Shown piece after piece: positions 25,654 to 34,925 of a DNA stretch of 38,826 bases. The notes beneath the pieces are model-generated. The model saw only the letters and a list, made by a program, of their open reading frames with translations. It was not told the origin of the DNA and did no database searches. The stretch's first letter is position 1; every line of letters starts with the position of its first letter. The position numbers and the translations under genes were made by a program. Where the stretch lies: assembly GCA_020845635.1 (NCBI GenBank), contig JADLFI010000008.1:1-38826 (forward strand). Reading direction: 5' to 3'. This DNA comes from Bacteroidia bacterium. Lineage in GTDB: Bacteria > Bacteroidota > Bacteroidia > UBA4408.

Positions 25654-26403
25654 ATGAAAGAAGGATTAAGTGCTAATAGTGCAGCAAATATAAAGCCATA
25701 CAATGAGCAAAATGCCAAAAAAGTTCAGGTGGCCGATATGTTTAATAACATTAGTCATAAATATGATTTCTTAAATCATTTTTTATCTTTAGGAATAGAT
25801 ATTTTGTGGCGTAAAAAGGCTGTAAAACTTCTTCGGAAATATGCCCCCAAAAAAATACTTGACATAGCCACCGGAACTGGTGATTTTGCCATAGCTTGCT
25901 TAGCTTTACAACCCGATAAGATTATTGGTGTTGATATTTCGGAAGGCATGCTGGAGGTAGGAGTTTCAAAACTAAAACAAAAAGGTATTTCAAATATTGA
26001 ATTACAGCAAGGCGATAGCGAGCAGCTTGTTTTTAGCGATGCTTCGTTTGATGCTGTTACAGTGGCCTTCGGAGTGCGCAACTTCGAGAATCTTGAAAAA
26101 GGATTGTCTGAAATGAGTCGTGTTCTAAAGCCTCATGGTGTAGCGGCCATTTTAGAGTTTAGTAAACCATCATGGTTTCCTCTCAAACAACTTTATTACT
26201 TTTACTTCCTTAAAATATTACCTACTCTAGGGAAAATTGTTTCTAAAGATAGTCGTGCCTACTCGTATTTGCCTGAATCTGTATTGGCTTTCCCTGATGG
26301 AAACAAAATGGCTGAAATTATTAAATCATCGGGCTTTAAAAAGGTAACTTTATATAAATTATCAGGCGGAATTGCCACTATATACTTTTCAGAAAAAACA
26401 TGA
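25654..26403 (+). CDS. ubiE: demethylmenaquinone methyltransferase
   Basis: The 249-residue SAM methyltransferase of the UbiE/MenG family makes menaquinone from demethylmenaquinone, the last step of quinone synthesis in this phylum. Marks are [20 protein letters not shown] near the N-terminus, the SAM loop [15 protein letters not shown] with the acidic strand [10 protein letters not shown], and the family sequence [18 protein letters not shown]. The ATG of porT lies inside its last codon (ATGA overlap). A TATATTTA sequence near 25627 resembles a -7 box but is not an exact match. Confidence 0.95.
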   Translation: MKEGLSANSAANIKPYNEQNAKKVQVADMFNNISHKYDFLNHFLSLGIDILWRKKAVKLLRKYAPKKILDIATGTGDFAIACLALQPDKIIGVDISEGMLEVGVSKLKQKGISNIELQQGDSEQLVFSDASFDAVTVAFGVRNFENLEKGLSEMSRVLKPHGVAAILEFSKPSWFPLKQLYYFYFLKILPTLGKIVSKDSRAYSYLPESVLAFPDGNKMAEIIKSSGFKKVTLYKLSGGIATIYFSEKT

Positions 26404-27158
26404 AATTTTCTTTTAGAATAAAAGATTTTCATCGTGTAGGGATAACCTGCTGTATGGTGTTGTGTTGCACTGTTGTCCCATTTGTTTCGGTTAAGGCTCA
26501 AAGCAAGGGGAGTGATAATAAGGTAATGAATCTCCCTAATTTCGATAATAAAATTATACATTTTGGTTTCCTGTTAGGTCCCAATATGGCAGATTTTCGT
26601 ATATCTTATAATCCAAAACATTTTGGGGTTGATAGTGTATTTGGGATTCAATCTAAACGCGAAAGCGGTTTTAATTTGGGCATTATTTCCGATTTGCGTT
26701 TGGCCGAATATCTCAACTTGCGTTTTGTGCCAACCTTATCTTTCTCGGCTCGCTTGCTCGAATATACCTTACTTGATCAAAACGGGCTTTACAATATTGA
26801 TAAGCGAGTAGAATCGGTATATCTTGATTTTCCATTGTTATTCAAATATAAATCAGAACGAGCCGGAAATTTTAGAGCCTATTTGATTGGAGGCGGTAAA
26901 TACAGTTTAGATATGGCTTCCCAGAAAGACATTAACAGCAAACTTGTGAAAGATATTTTAATAAAAATTGATGATAATGATTTCTCATTTGTATTTGGTG
27001 TGGGTTTCGATTTTTACTTAACTTATTTTAAATTTTCGCCCGAATTAACCTACTCTTTAGGATTAAAAAATATTCTAATTCAAGAAAACAATATATTAAC
27101 CAAACCTATTGACAGACTTACTTCTAAGATTATCCAAATTTCTTTTAATTTTGAGTAA
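26400..27158 (+). CDS. porT: type IX secretion system protein PorT
   Basis: The 252-residue outer-membrane barrel is needed for T9SS in Bacteroidota. After a signal peptide (ending about SVKAQ) it has [58 protein letters not shown] and [20 protein letters not shown], ending [17 protein letters not shown]. These blocks are what I know of PorT, and the aromatic C-terminus fits a barrel. It overlaps ubiE by four bases, and the ubiE-porT order recurs in Bacteroidota genomes. With the sorting-domain protein at 766-1683 it indicates a working T9SS. Confidence 0.92.
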   Translation: MKFSFRIKDFHRVGITCCMVLCCTVVPFVSVKAQSKGSDNKVMNLPNFDNKIIHFGFLLGPNMADFRISYNPKHFGVDSVFGIQSKRESGFNLGIISDLRLAEYLNLRFVPTLSFSARLLEYTLLDQNGLYNIDKRVESVYLDFPLLFKYKSERAGNFRAYLIGGGKYSLDMASQKDINSKLVKDILIKIDDNDFSFVFGVGFDFYLTYFKFSPELTYSLGLKNILIQENNILTKPIDRLTSKIIQISFNFE

Positions 27159-27175
27159 AACATTAATATTTTGGT

Positions 27176-28768
27176 ATGATTAAAGAAGTGACGCTAACCA
27201 TTAAACCTGAAGAACAAGCTCAGCCCGAAACACTTTATTTATTGGCGGCTGCGGCTTTGAGCGTCTCAAGAGATAATATTAATCATGTTGAAATAATCAG
27301 AAAATCTATTGATGCCCGAGGTAAGAGGATTCTTATAAACTTAAAAGTAATAGTTTTTATTAATCAGGAAGTATTACTTGATAGGGTCTGGAGATTAGAA
27401 CCTATTAAGGTTCAAAACATAAATCATGCCCAAGAGTTGTATATTGTTGGAGCAGGCCCTGCCGGATTGTTTGCAGCTTTAAAAGCAATTGAAAATGGGT
27501 ATAAACCAATAATTATTGAGCGTGGTAAAACAGTTCGCGAACGCAGACGAGATTTAGCTAAAATAAATAAAGAACATATTGTAAATCCTGACTCTAATTA
27601 TTGCTTTGGCGAAGGTGGTGCGGGTACATATAGTGATGGTAAATTATATACCCGTTCGGGAAAGAGAGGCAGTATTGATAAAATATTGCATACTTTTGTT
27701 GAGTATGGTGCCGATAAACAAATTCTTATTGATGCACATCCGCATATTGGTACTAACAAGCTCCCGAAGATTATTGAAAATATACGCCAAGCTATTGTTG
27801 ATTGTGGAGGTATATTTTTTTTTAATCATCGCCTCAGTGATGTATTGATTTGCAATAATGAATTATCAGGGATTACACTTACTAATTTAGAAAATCAATC
27901 TTCTTTTAATATTCAACTTAAACAATTGATATTGGCTACAGGACATTCTGCACGTGATATCTATAAATTATTGAATGACAAAGAAATTGAACTGGAAGTT
28001 AAACCCTTTGCTTTAGGTGTGCGTGTTGAGCACCCACAAAATCTGATTGACAGTATTCAATACCATTGCCATATTGGGCAAGTTAATGATTTGCGCCAAT
28101 ACTTGCCTGCTGCTTCTTATGCCTTGGTAGAGCAAATAAAGGGTAGGGGAGTTTACTCTTTTTGCATGTGCCCGGGCGGCATTATAGCCCCCTGTGCAAC
28201 GGCTCCCGGAGAGGTTGTTACCAATGGTTGGTCGCCTTCCAAGCGTAATAATCCTTTTGCCAATTCAGGCATAGTTGTTTCTGTAGAAGGCAATGATTTT
28301 TTACCTTATCAAAAATATAAATCTCTGGCAGCCATGTATTATCAATCAGACATTGAGAAGAATGCATGCCTTGCCGGAGGAAATACACAAGCGGCTCCTG
28401 CACAGCGATTGGTTGACTTTACACAAAATATTACTTCATCCTCATTGCCTGCATGTAGCTATCAACCCGGTGTAGTTAGTTCTAATTTAAATCAGGTTTT
28501 ACCCAGCCAGGTAGCTTCACGCTTACGAGCGGCCTTTGTAGAGTTTGGAAAAAAAATGAAAGGCTATTATAGCAATGATGCTATTGCTGTTGGTGTAGAA
28601 AGTCGTACAAGCACTCCCGTTAGGATTCCTCGACATCAAACTAACTTAAACCATATTCGCATAAAAGGCTTAATTCCATGTGGAGAAGGTGCCGGATATG
28701 CCGGAGGTATTGTATCGGCTGCTATAGATGGCGTTAAATGTGCTGATGCTGTACTGTTCAACAAATGA
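27176..28768 (+). CDS. FAD-dependent dehydrogenase, COG2509 type
   Basis: The 530-residue flavoprotein has an N-terminal domain (about 1-85) typical of this family. The FAD-binding motif is YIVGAGPAGLFAALKAIENG, with IIERGKTVRERRRDLAK after it. Then comes the conserved NYCFGEGGAGTYSDGKLYTR, and near the end IKGLIPCGEGAGYAGGIVSA, where the flavin is closed over. The reaction and electron partner are unknown. It is 17 bases after porT on the same strand, but nothing ties its role to secretion. A 6-bp inverted repeat (TGTTCA/TGAACA, 28755-28771) spans the stop codon. Confidence 0.92.
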   Translation: MIKEVTLTIKPEEQAQPETLYLLAAAALSVSRDNINHVEIIRKSIDARGKRILINLKVIVFINQEVLLDRVWRLEPIKVQNINHAQELYIVGAGPAGLFAALKAIENGYKPIIIERGKTVRERRRDLAKINKEHIVNPDSNYCFGEGGAGTYSDGKLYTRSGKRGSIDKILHTFVEYGADKQILIDAHPHIGTNKLPKIIENIRQAIVDCGGIFFFNHRLSDVLICNNELSGITLTNLENQSSFNIQLKQLILATGHSARDIYKLLNDKEIELEVKPFALGVRVEHPQNLIDSIQYHCHIGQVNDLRQYLPAASYALVEQIKGRGVYSFCMCPGGIIAPCATAPGEVVTNGWSPSKRNNPFANSGIVVSVEGNDFLPYQKYKSLAAMYYQSDIEKNACLAGGNTQAAPAQRLVDFTQNITSSSLPACSYQPGVVSSNLNQVLPSQVASRLRAAFVEFGKKMKGYYSNDAIAVGVESRTSTPVRIPRHQTNLNHIRIKGLIPCGEGAGYAGGIVSAAIDGVKCADAVLFNK

Positions 28769-28771
28769 ACA
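28755..28771 (+). repeat. short inverted repeat across the flavoprotein stop codon
   Basis: TGTTCA at 28755-28760 and TGAACA at 28766-28771 flank a 5-base loop and include the TGA stop. There is no T-tract after it. It may help end the transcript, but this is weak. Confidence 0.3.
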
Positions 28772-29141
28772 TAATGGTACTTTGAGGTTCAATTTCAAAT
28801 TATTTTGCCATATAAATTACAGCTTTCACTAATAATATATTTAGGATTATGTGTTATCCCTCAATTGGGTGGTACAAACAAAGAGATACAAACTCATATA
28901 AAAGCTCAGGTTCTTGTATGATTATGATACAGGCAGTTGAGTACATTTCTGGCAATAGTTATACACTTATGCGTAAATGGTAATCTTGCCTAAGCACGTT
29001 TAATCTTGCATGATGATATCATATTTCATAAAATCAATATTTATGAAGTAGCATGAAAAAGTTAGAAAATTAACTGTAAACTATACCAATAGAGGATTAT
29101 TCAAATCTAAACATTACCCTTTGTCTATAATGGGGAATTTT
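28769..29141. other. gap between two convergent units holding a gene remnant
   Basis: No intact gene is visible in these 373 bases. A frame-shifted remnant resembling carboxymuconolactone decarboxylase covers 28805-28983. The rest is A/T-rich. Two copies of TAATCTTGC (28981-28989 and 29001-29009) and a 10-base palindrome ATGATATCAT (29013-29022) are present but not explained. Confidence 0.6.
28805..28983 (+). pseudogene. decayed carboxymuconolactone decarboxylase-like fragment
   Basis: One frame (28805-28921) reads LQLSLIIYLGLCVIPQLGG and TNKEIQTHIKAQ, then stops. A second frame from 28918 reads MIMIQAVEYISGNSYTLMRK to a stop at 28983. In the CMD family a helix ending 'xxGxxxEIxxHIxxA' is followed by 'xxxIQxVxYxGxPxxLNAL', so the two pieces fit one gene with a frameshift and losses between them. 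The likeness is by eye from memory and moderate. Intact family members have about 110-250 residues and catalytic Cys motifs, which are missing here. Confidence 0.4.
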
Positions 29142-29885
29142 TTAAAAGTATTGTTTCAATTTACTCAGAGGCTTTCTGATAAGAGTAAGCGCCCCCGGTT
29201 TTAGACCATTTATTTCCCAAGCCTTCTTATCCTCTCTATTGGCCAAGTATCTGTTTCTTAAGGTAACATTACTCTGTCCACCTGTACGCATATTTACTAT
29301 AAGTTCAGGCAAATAGGCTACCTTAATTTTGTGTTTATGAATAAATCTTAACATCAACTCATAATCGGCTGCTGATTTTAAATTTTGATTAAAACTTCCG
29401 TATCGCTCATAACAATATTTTTTTACAAAGAATGTTGGATGTGGAGGCATCCAGCCTTTCATAAAATATCCTTCTTTATATGCACCGGCTTTCCATTTAC
29501 GTATTATCTTTTCAGGATGATAACGGTCAACATAATTCAAATCGCCATAAACAGCCTCAGCTTTAGTTGTGTTAAATAAATTTACCACTTTACTAATTAT
29601 ATTATTTGATGCATACATATCATCAGAGTTGAGGGCAACAACAACCTCTCCGGTAGCTTTATCAATACCTTTGGCTATGGCATCATAAATACCCTTATCT
29701 TTTTCTGACACTATCCGTGCAATTTTATCTTTGTATTTATTAATAATCTCTAAGGTGTTATCGGTAGAGCAACCGTCAATAATAATATACTCTATGTCTT
29801 TATAATCCTGATTGATTACTGATTTTATAGTATCCTCAATGGTTTCTGAACTATTAAAACAGGCTGTAACAATACTTACTTTCAT
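29142..29885 (-). CDS. family 2 glycosyltransferase
   Basis: The 247-residue GT-A enzyme opens KVSIVTACFNSSETIEDTIK. The nucleotide-binding site is EYIIIDGCSTDNTLEII, the metal-binding region is VVALNSDDMYAS, and PPHPTFFVKKYCYERYGSFN is the later conserved block of the family. It transfers a sugar from a nucleotide-sugar during surface polysaccharide assembly, with unknown donor. It follows the acetyltransferase gene by nine bases on the minus strand, so the two make one operon. Confidence 0.92.
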   Translation of the reverse strand: MKVSIVTACFNSSETIEDTIKSVINQDYKDIEYIIIDGCSTDNTLEIINKYKDKIARIVSEKDKGIYDAIAKGIDKATGEVVVALNSDDMYASNNIISKVVNLFNTTKAEAVYGDLNYVDRYHPEKIIRKWKAGAYKEGYFMKGWMPPHPTFFVKKYCYERYGSFNQNLKSAADYELMLRFIHKHKIKVAYLPELIVNMRTGGQSNVTLRNRYLANREDKKAWEINGLKPGALTLIRKPLSKLKQYF

Positions 29886-29894
29886 GTCTAAAAA

Positions 29895-30455
29895 TTAGGT
29901 TTTGATATCACGCTTTCTAATTTCCTTTGCAGGGTTACCTTGATAAACGGTATAACTTTCAAGATGGTTTGTGGCAACACTGTTTACGGCTAATATTGAA
30001 TGACTCTTACAGGTAACACCCGGACATACTACTGATTGAGCACCTATCCATACACCTTCTTCCAGATGTATTTTTCCTACAATCAAATCAAAAGTTTTCT
30101 TCTTATAATTATGATTGCCGCATAGCAGCATTGCCCCTTGCGATATACAAACATGATCATTAATATCTACCTGTGTTAAATTATCAATCCAAACCTGCTC
30201 TCCAATCCACACATAATTGCCAATACTTAGCAACCAAGGATATTTTATATTAACAGATGGTTTTATAACTACACCTTTTCCTACCTTAGCCCCAAACAAT
30301 TTGAGCAAAAAAACTTTTAAACTGCTGATGGGCAAACAGCGTGAGGTAAAAAATAGAATATTGGTATAATACCAAAGTAACATCTTTAATTTTGATGCTT
30401 TTGGGCTATACCAACTGTTGTTGAATAACGATAAATCGGTTTTTTCCAATGTCAT
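29895..30455 (-). CDS. WcaF-like acetyltransferase (left-handed beta helix)
   Basis: The 186-residue hexapeptide-repeat acetyltransferase opens with the WcaF style LSLFNNSWYSPKASKLKMLL and LWYYTNILFF. It continues with LFGAKVGKGVVIKPSVNIKY and imperfect hexapeptide repeats such as IGNYVWIGEQVWIDNLTQVD and VWIGAQSVVCPGVT. The His in LLCGNHNYKKKTFD is probably catalytic. It acetylates a sugar of an exopolysaccharide, and the donor is acetyl-CoA. A two-gene unit with the GT2 gene after it is a small polysaccharide locus, without visible polymerase or flippase nearby. Confidence 0.88.
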   Translation of the reverse strand: MTLEKTDLSLFNNSWYSPKASKLKMLLWYYTNILFFTSRCLPISSLKVFLLKLFGAKVGKGVVIKPSVNIKYPWLLSIGNYVWIGEQVWIDNLTQVDINDHVCISQGAMLLCGNHNYKKKTFDLIVGKIHLEEGVWIGAQSVVCPGVTCKSHSILAVNSVATNHLESYTVYQGNPAKEIRKRDIKT

Positions 30456-30474
30456 TTTTTACTTTTACAAGATG

Positions 30475-30482
30475 CAAATATA
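30475..30482 (-). promoter_or_regulatory. -7 promoter element for the acetyltransferase-GT2 unit
   Basis: The minus strand reads TATATTTG followed by C, matching TAnnTTTG, and ends 19 bases before the ATG at 30455. Confidence 0.5.
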
Positions 30483-30656
30483 CAAAGCAAATCAATAATT
30501 ATAGCATTATACCTCATGAGGCTGTCCATAACTATTCTTTTGCTATATAATGCAATATTTAGGTTATAAAGTATTGATAAATAATGAAAGAACATTCTTT
30601 CACTTTTCTTTTCGCGAATATTGCTTATTATTGTCTTAAAATTAATTTAATTTGCA

Positions 30657-32666
30657 ATGAAGAAAACGTTTTTAACAGTACTAACTTTAATTATTACCCT
30701 TTTGGCGCAAGCACAACATCCGTTGGGAATTGAAGAAATGCTCCATTTGAAACGAGTAGGTGCTCCGGCAGTATCGGCCGATGGTAATGCCATATGTTAT
30801 GTGGTAGAAACCGTAAGCATTGAGAATAATAAAGGAAGCAAAGATTTATTTTTGCAAAGCATAGGTAAGCAAAAATCTGAGCCGATACAACTTACCAACA
30901 CACCCGATATTAATGAGAATTCGCCTTGTTTTAATAATAAAGGAAGTCATATTTACTTTATCTCAGCCGAAAGCGGTAGCCCGCAGGTATGGGTTATGGA
31001 TATTAATACAAAATCTATAAGCCAAGTTACTAATTTTGAAAATGGTGTAGGGAGTTTCTTAATCAGTAAAGATGAGAACTACTTATATTTCACGGCTGAT
31101 GTGAGAATGGAGAAATCGGTAAATGAAATATATCCTGATGCACCAAAAAGCGAAGCACGCATTATTGATGATTTGATGTACAGGCATTGGGATAGTTGGG
31201 ATGACTATAACTATACTCACTTGTTTTTCACTAAACTGAATAACCGTGTTGCCGATGCCAATGCAACTGATTTAATGGAAGGAGAGCCTTTTGATGTTGG
31301 AGGTTTTGATGTTAGCCCCGATGGTAAAAGCGTTGCTTACTCTTGTAAAAAACTAAAAGGAAAAGAATTTGCCTTAAGTACTAATACTGATATTTATTAT
31401 TATCAAACAGAAAGCAAACAAGTGAAAAACTTGAGCCAAAGTAATTTGGGTTACGATCTAAATCCAAAGTTCTCAAATTCGGGTAAGTATTTAGTGTGGG
31501 GAAGTATGAAAACTGCAGGTTTTGAAAGTGATAAGACTAATATCCTAATGTATGATTTTGCAAATTCTAAGTTGAATTATTTAGCTCCTGATTTTCCGGA
31601 GGGTGCTTCTAATCTAACTTGGAGCAATGATGATAAAGAAATTTATTTTATTGCTACCACCAAGGCTACTTATCAAATTTATAGTCTGAATATTGCTTCA
31701 GGCAAGGTAAATCAAATTACACAAGGCGATCATGATTGTAAAAGCATAGGTTTAGGAAATAAGAGCATTATATACACTAAAACTACTATGATGTTGCCGG
31801 TAGAAATTTATTCATGGGATTTGATAAAATCCGGTGAAACGCAGCTCAGTTTTGTGAATAAGGCAGCACTCCAGAATATTATTCCAAGCAAGGTGGAAAA
31901 GAGAATGGTAAAAACTACCGATGGAAAAGAAATGTTGGTTTGGCATATTTTGCCCCCAAATTTTGACCCATCAAAGAAATATCCAACATTATTGTATTGT
32001 CAGGGTGGTCCGCAAAGCCCGGTTAGCTGTTTTTATAGCTTCCGCTGGAATTTTCAATTAATGGCGGCACAAGGATATATTATTGTAGCACCTAATCGTA
32101 GAGGATTGCCCGGCTTTGGACAAGAGTGGAACGACCAAATAAGTGGCGATTGGGGGGGACAAGCAATGAAAGATTATTTAAGTGCTATTGACGATGCCTC
32201 TAATTTGCCTTATGTTGATAAAACTCGATTAGGTGCTGTAGGTGCCAGTTATGGTGGGTACTCGGTATATTGGTTGGCCGGCAACCATAATAAGCGTTTT
32301 AAAACTTTTATAGCACATTGCGGATTGTTTAATCTGGAAAGTTGGTACACCTCTACCGAAGAAATGTTCTTTGCCAATCATGATATAGGCGGACCTTATT
32401 GGAATAGTACATACAATAATGCTTACAACCAGTTCTCTCCACATCGCTTTGTAAAAAACTGGGATACTCCAATTATGGTAATTCATGGCGAAAAAGACTT
32501 TAGAGTGCCTATAGGGGAAGGTATGCAAGCATTTGGTGTGGCACAGCTCAAAAATATTAAAAGCCGATTTTTATATTTCCCTGACGAAGGACATTGGGTG
32601 GTTAAGCCTCAAAACTCATTAGTTTGGCATCGCGAGTTTTATCGTTGGTTAAAAGAAACTTTGTAA
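30657..32666 (+). CDS. S9 family peptidase (dipeptidyl/prolyl oligopeptidase type)
   Basis: The 669-residue exported serine peptidase has a signal peptide (ending LLAQAQ). A beta-propeller follows at about residues 20-400, with PD40-like blades such as GSPQVWVMDINTKSISQVTN and EIYFIATTKATYQIYSL. The C-terminal alpha/beta hydrolase domain has its catalytic triad at S531 (GASYGGYS), D614 (HGEKDFRVP) and H646 (DEGHW). It releases short peptides in the periplasm. The length is normal for the acylaminoacyl or DPP group. No clear promoter match was found between it and the divergent polysaccharide unit. Confidence 0.93.
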   Translation: MKKTFLTVLTLIITLLAQAQHPLGIEEMLHLKRVGAPAVSADGNAICYVVETVSIENNKGSKDLFLQSIGKQKSEPIQLTNTPDINENSPCFNNKGSHIYFISAESGSPQVWVMDINTKSISQVTNFENGVGSFLISKDENYLYFTADVRMEKSVNEIYPDAPKSEARIIDDLMYRHWDSWDDYNYTHLFFTKLNNRVADANATDLMEGEPFDVGGFDVSPDGKSVAYSCKKLKGKEFALSTNTDIYYYQTESKQVKNLSQSNLGYDLNPKFSNSGKYLVWGSMKTAGFESDKTNILMYDFANSKLNYLAPDFPEGASNLTWSNDDKEIYFIATTKATYQIYSLNIASGKVNQITQGDHDCKSIGLGNKSIIYTKTTMMLPVEIYSWDLIKSGETQLSFVNKAALQNIIPSKVEKRMVKTTDGKEMLVWHILPPNFDPSKKYPTLLYCQGGPQSPVSCFYSFRWNFQLMAAQGYIIVAPNRRGLPGFGQEWNDQISGDWGGQAMKDYLSAIDDASNLPYVDKTRLGAVGASYGGYSVYWLAGNHNKRFKTFIAHCGLFNLESWYTSTEEMFFANHDIGGPYWNSTYNNAYNQFSPHRFVKNWDTPIMVIHGEKDFRVPIGEGMQAFGVAQLKNIKSRFLYFPDEGHWVVKPQNSLVWHREFYRWLKETL

Positions 32667-32669
32667 GTT

Positions 32670-32677
32670 TACATTTG
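32670..32677 (+). promoter_or_regulatory. -7 promoter element for the phospholipase C-like gene
   Basis: TACATTTG matches TAnnTTTG, begins four bases after the S9 peptidase stop and lies 29 bases before the ATG at 32707. A TTG at 32645-32647, 22 bases upstream, could be the -33 box and would lie inside the peptidase gene. Confidence 0.42.
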
Positions 32678-32706
32678 GTAATTGATATTTATTTTAATTC
32701 CTGAAC

Positions 32707-33690
32707 ATGAATAAGTTTTTTGGAGTATTTGTGGCTTTAATGTTGCTTTGTTTAAATAATAACCAAAGCTATTCATGGGGCTTTTACGGGCATAAACGAA
32801 TTAATAAAATGGCAATATTTACCTTGCCCGAAGGTATGATTGGTTTTTATAAAAAGCACATTGATTATATTACCGAGCATGCAGTTGATCCGGATAAACG
32901 AAGATATGCTGTGGCTGGCGAAGGCGCACGTCACTATATTGATATTGACCACTACGGTGAAAATGCTTTCGATATTGTGCCTAAACGATGGAAAGATGCG
33001 GTAAATAAGTTTACGGAAGATACATTACAGGCTTATGGTATTGTTCCTTGGTATATTGAAAAAATGGTTGGACGTTTAACGGGAGCTTTTAAAAAAGAAA
33101 ATTTAGATTTAATCTTAAAATACTCAGCCGATTTAGGACATTATATTGCCGATGCTCACGTTCCATTACATACTACAGAAAACTATAATGGTCAATTGAC
33201 TAATCAATATGGCATACATGCATTTTGGGAATCAAGAGTACCTGAGTTAAAAGCAAATGATTATGATTATTTTGTAGGAAAAGCCGAATACATTGACAAT
33301 GTTTTGGATAAAGCATGGTTTACTGTTAAACAAAGTCATATTGCGGTTGATACAGTATTGAAATTTGAAGCTTTATTAAGCTCAGAGTTTCCGCCTGATA
33401 GAAAGTATAGTTATGAAAACCGTGGAAATGTGCTAACTAAGGTTTATTCTGATGAATACACTAATCGCTATAACAATATGCTTAACGGAATGGTTGAAAG
33501 ACGTATGCGCACAGCTATTTTAACCGTTGGTTCTTATTGGTACACAGCATGGGTTAATGCAGGTCAACCTAATTTAAATCGTTTGGAAAGCAAGGAATTG
33601 TCAGATTCAATAAAAAGCGCGCAAATGCAGGAAGAGATTTTATGGAAAACCGGAAAATTAAAAAGCCCCAATAAAGGGCATGAAGATTAA
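32707..33690 (+). CDS. zinc-dependent phospholipase C/S1-P1 nuclease-fold protein
   Basis: The 327-residue exported protein has a signal peptide expected to cut before W in SYS-WGFYGHKRIN. In this fold the new N-terminal Trp binds zinc, so the cut site is significant. Other likely ligands lie in GEGARHYIDIDHYGENAFD, DLGHYIADAHVPLHT and GIHAFWESRVPE (an HxxxE type site), giving a trinuclear zinc set. The fold is shared by phospholipase C and S1/P1 nuclease, so the substrate is not fixed. Many Bacteroidota carry this protein. It is followed 37 bases later by nhaA. Confidence 0.82.
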   Translation: MNKFFGVFVALMLLCLNNNQSYSWGFYGHKRINKMAIFTLPEGMIGFYKKHIDYITEHAVDPDKRRYAVAGEGARHYIDIDHYGENAFDIVPKRWKDAVNKFTEDTLQAYGIVPWYIEKMVGRLTGAFKKENLDLILKYSADLGHYIADAHVPLHTTENYNGQLTNQYGIHAFWESRVPELKANDYDYFVGKAEYIDNVLDKAWFTVKQSHIAVDTVLKFEALLSSEFPPDRKYSYENRGNVLTKVYSDEYTNRYNNMLNGMVERRMRTAILTVGSYWYTAWVNAGQPNLNRLESKELSDSIKSAQMQEEILWKTGKLKSPNKGHED

Positions 33691-33727
33691 AATATTTTTA
33701 TTATAGAGATATAAGTGTTGATTTGGT

Positions 33728-34921
33728 ATGATTAAGAAAATAAAGTCAGAATTAAGAAAAAAGTATTATTCTTTTCTGATTGAATTTTTAAACTCTCAAT
33801 CTTTTGGAGGCTTCTTACTTATTGCCTGTACGGTTATTAGTTTATTATTGGCCAACTCATCTGTTGGTTCCCATTACACACATTTTTGGCATCAAGAGTA
33901 TCAGTTTAATTTATGGTTCAAAAGCATTAATGCAAACATTGAGTTTATTGTAAACGATGTGTTGATGTGCATTTTCTTTTTATTGGTAGGGATAGAGATT
34001 AAACGTGAAATTATTATTGGAGAATTAAGTACCCGTAAAAAATTAGTACTACCCTTAGCCGCTGCATTTGGTGGAATGCTTGTTCCTGCATTCATATATA
34101 ACTTATTTAACCATGGAAATATTGCTCAACATGGCTGGGGAATTCCTATGGCAACTGATATTGCATTTGCCCTTGGTGTACTCTCCCTTCTTGGCAACCG
34201 AGTGCCTATAGCCTTAAAGGTATTTTTAACTGCTTTGGCGGTAATTGATGATTTAGGTGCTATTATAGTTATTGCTTTGTTTTATAGCAGTGGCATTAAT
34301 TTAATGTATGCCTTGTTAAGTTTAGGGGTGGTTATTATTTTATTATTACTTAATAAGTTAAAAGTTAACTACACCTTTGTTTACTTAATTTTGGGTGGTG
34401 TGTTATGGTTTACGGTATATCAAACAGGTGTACACTCAACCATTGCAGGTGTATTACTGGCATTTACTTTGCCTACTTTTCATCACAAAAAGGGCGAATC
34501 TATTTTACTACAAGTAGGTCATGCTATACACCTTCCGGTTACTTATTTTATTATGCCACTGTTTGCAATGGTAAACACTGCTATACTTATCAATGCCCGG
34601 TCTTTTGAACATTCGCCCAATGCCCTCTTTTATGGCATTGCAGCCGGTTTGTTTTTCGGAAAGCCTATTGGTATTTTATTGTTTAGTTTTATTTCGGTAA
34701 AGCTAAAATGGGCTGTATTGCCCCAAGGAGCTAACTGGAATTCAATGGTTGGAGTTGGAATATTAAGTGGTATAGGTTTTACGATGTCGGTTTTTATAAC
34801 TATACTTGCTTTTGACGATAAGATTCTGATTGACTCGTCTAAAATTATCATTATGATTACCTCATTATTTGCTGCTTTAACCGGCTTATTATGGCTGACT
34901 TTGGCACTAAAAAATAAATAA
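33728..34921 (+). CDS. nhaA: Na+/H+ antiporter NhaA
   Basis: The 397-residue inner-membrane protein exchanges protons for sodium and keeps pH and sodium balance. About 11-12 membrane segments are visible. The ion-site residues are D174 and D175 (in AVIDDLGAI) and D144 (in MATDIAFALG), with the same 30-residue spacing as in E. coli NhaA. The N-terminal MIKKIKSELRKKYYSFLIE is longer than in E. coli and charged. The lipid kinase gene starts four bases after the stop, so the two are probably on one message. Confidence 0.96.
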   Translation: MIKKIKSELRKKYYSFLIEFLNSQSFGGFLLIACTVISLLLANSSVGSHYTHFWHQEYQFNLWFKSINANIEFIVNDVLMCIFFLLVGIEIKREIIIGELSTRKKLVLPLAAAFGGMLVPAFIYNLFNHGNIAQHGWGIPMATDIAFALGVLSLLGNRVPIALKVFLTALAVIDDLGAIIVIALFYSSGINLMYALLSLGVVIILLLLNKLKVNYTFVYLILGGVLWFTVYQTGVHSTIAGVLLAFTLPTFHHKKGESILLQVGHAIHLPVTYFIMPLFAMVNTAILINARSFEHSPNALFYGIAAGLFFGKPIGILLFSFISVKLKWAVLPQGANWNSMVGVGILSGIGFTMSVFITILAFDDKILIDSSKIIIMITSLFAALTGLLWLTLALKNK

Positions 34922-34925
34922 CACC

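Noticed and set aside
28981-29022. Two TAATCTTGC copies and the palindrome ATGATATCAT as a regulatory site or attachment site
   Set aside because: They are too short and AT-rich to separate from chance in this background, and no integrase gene is near.
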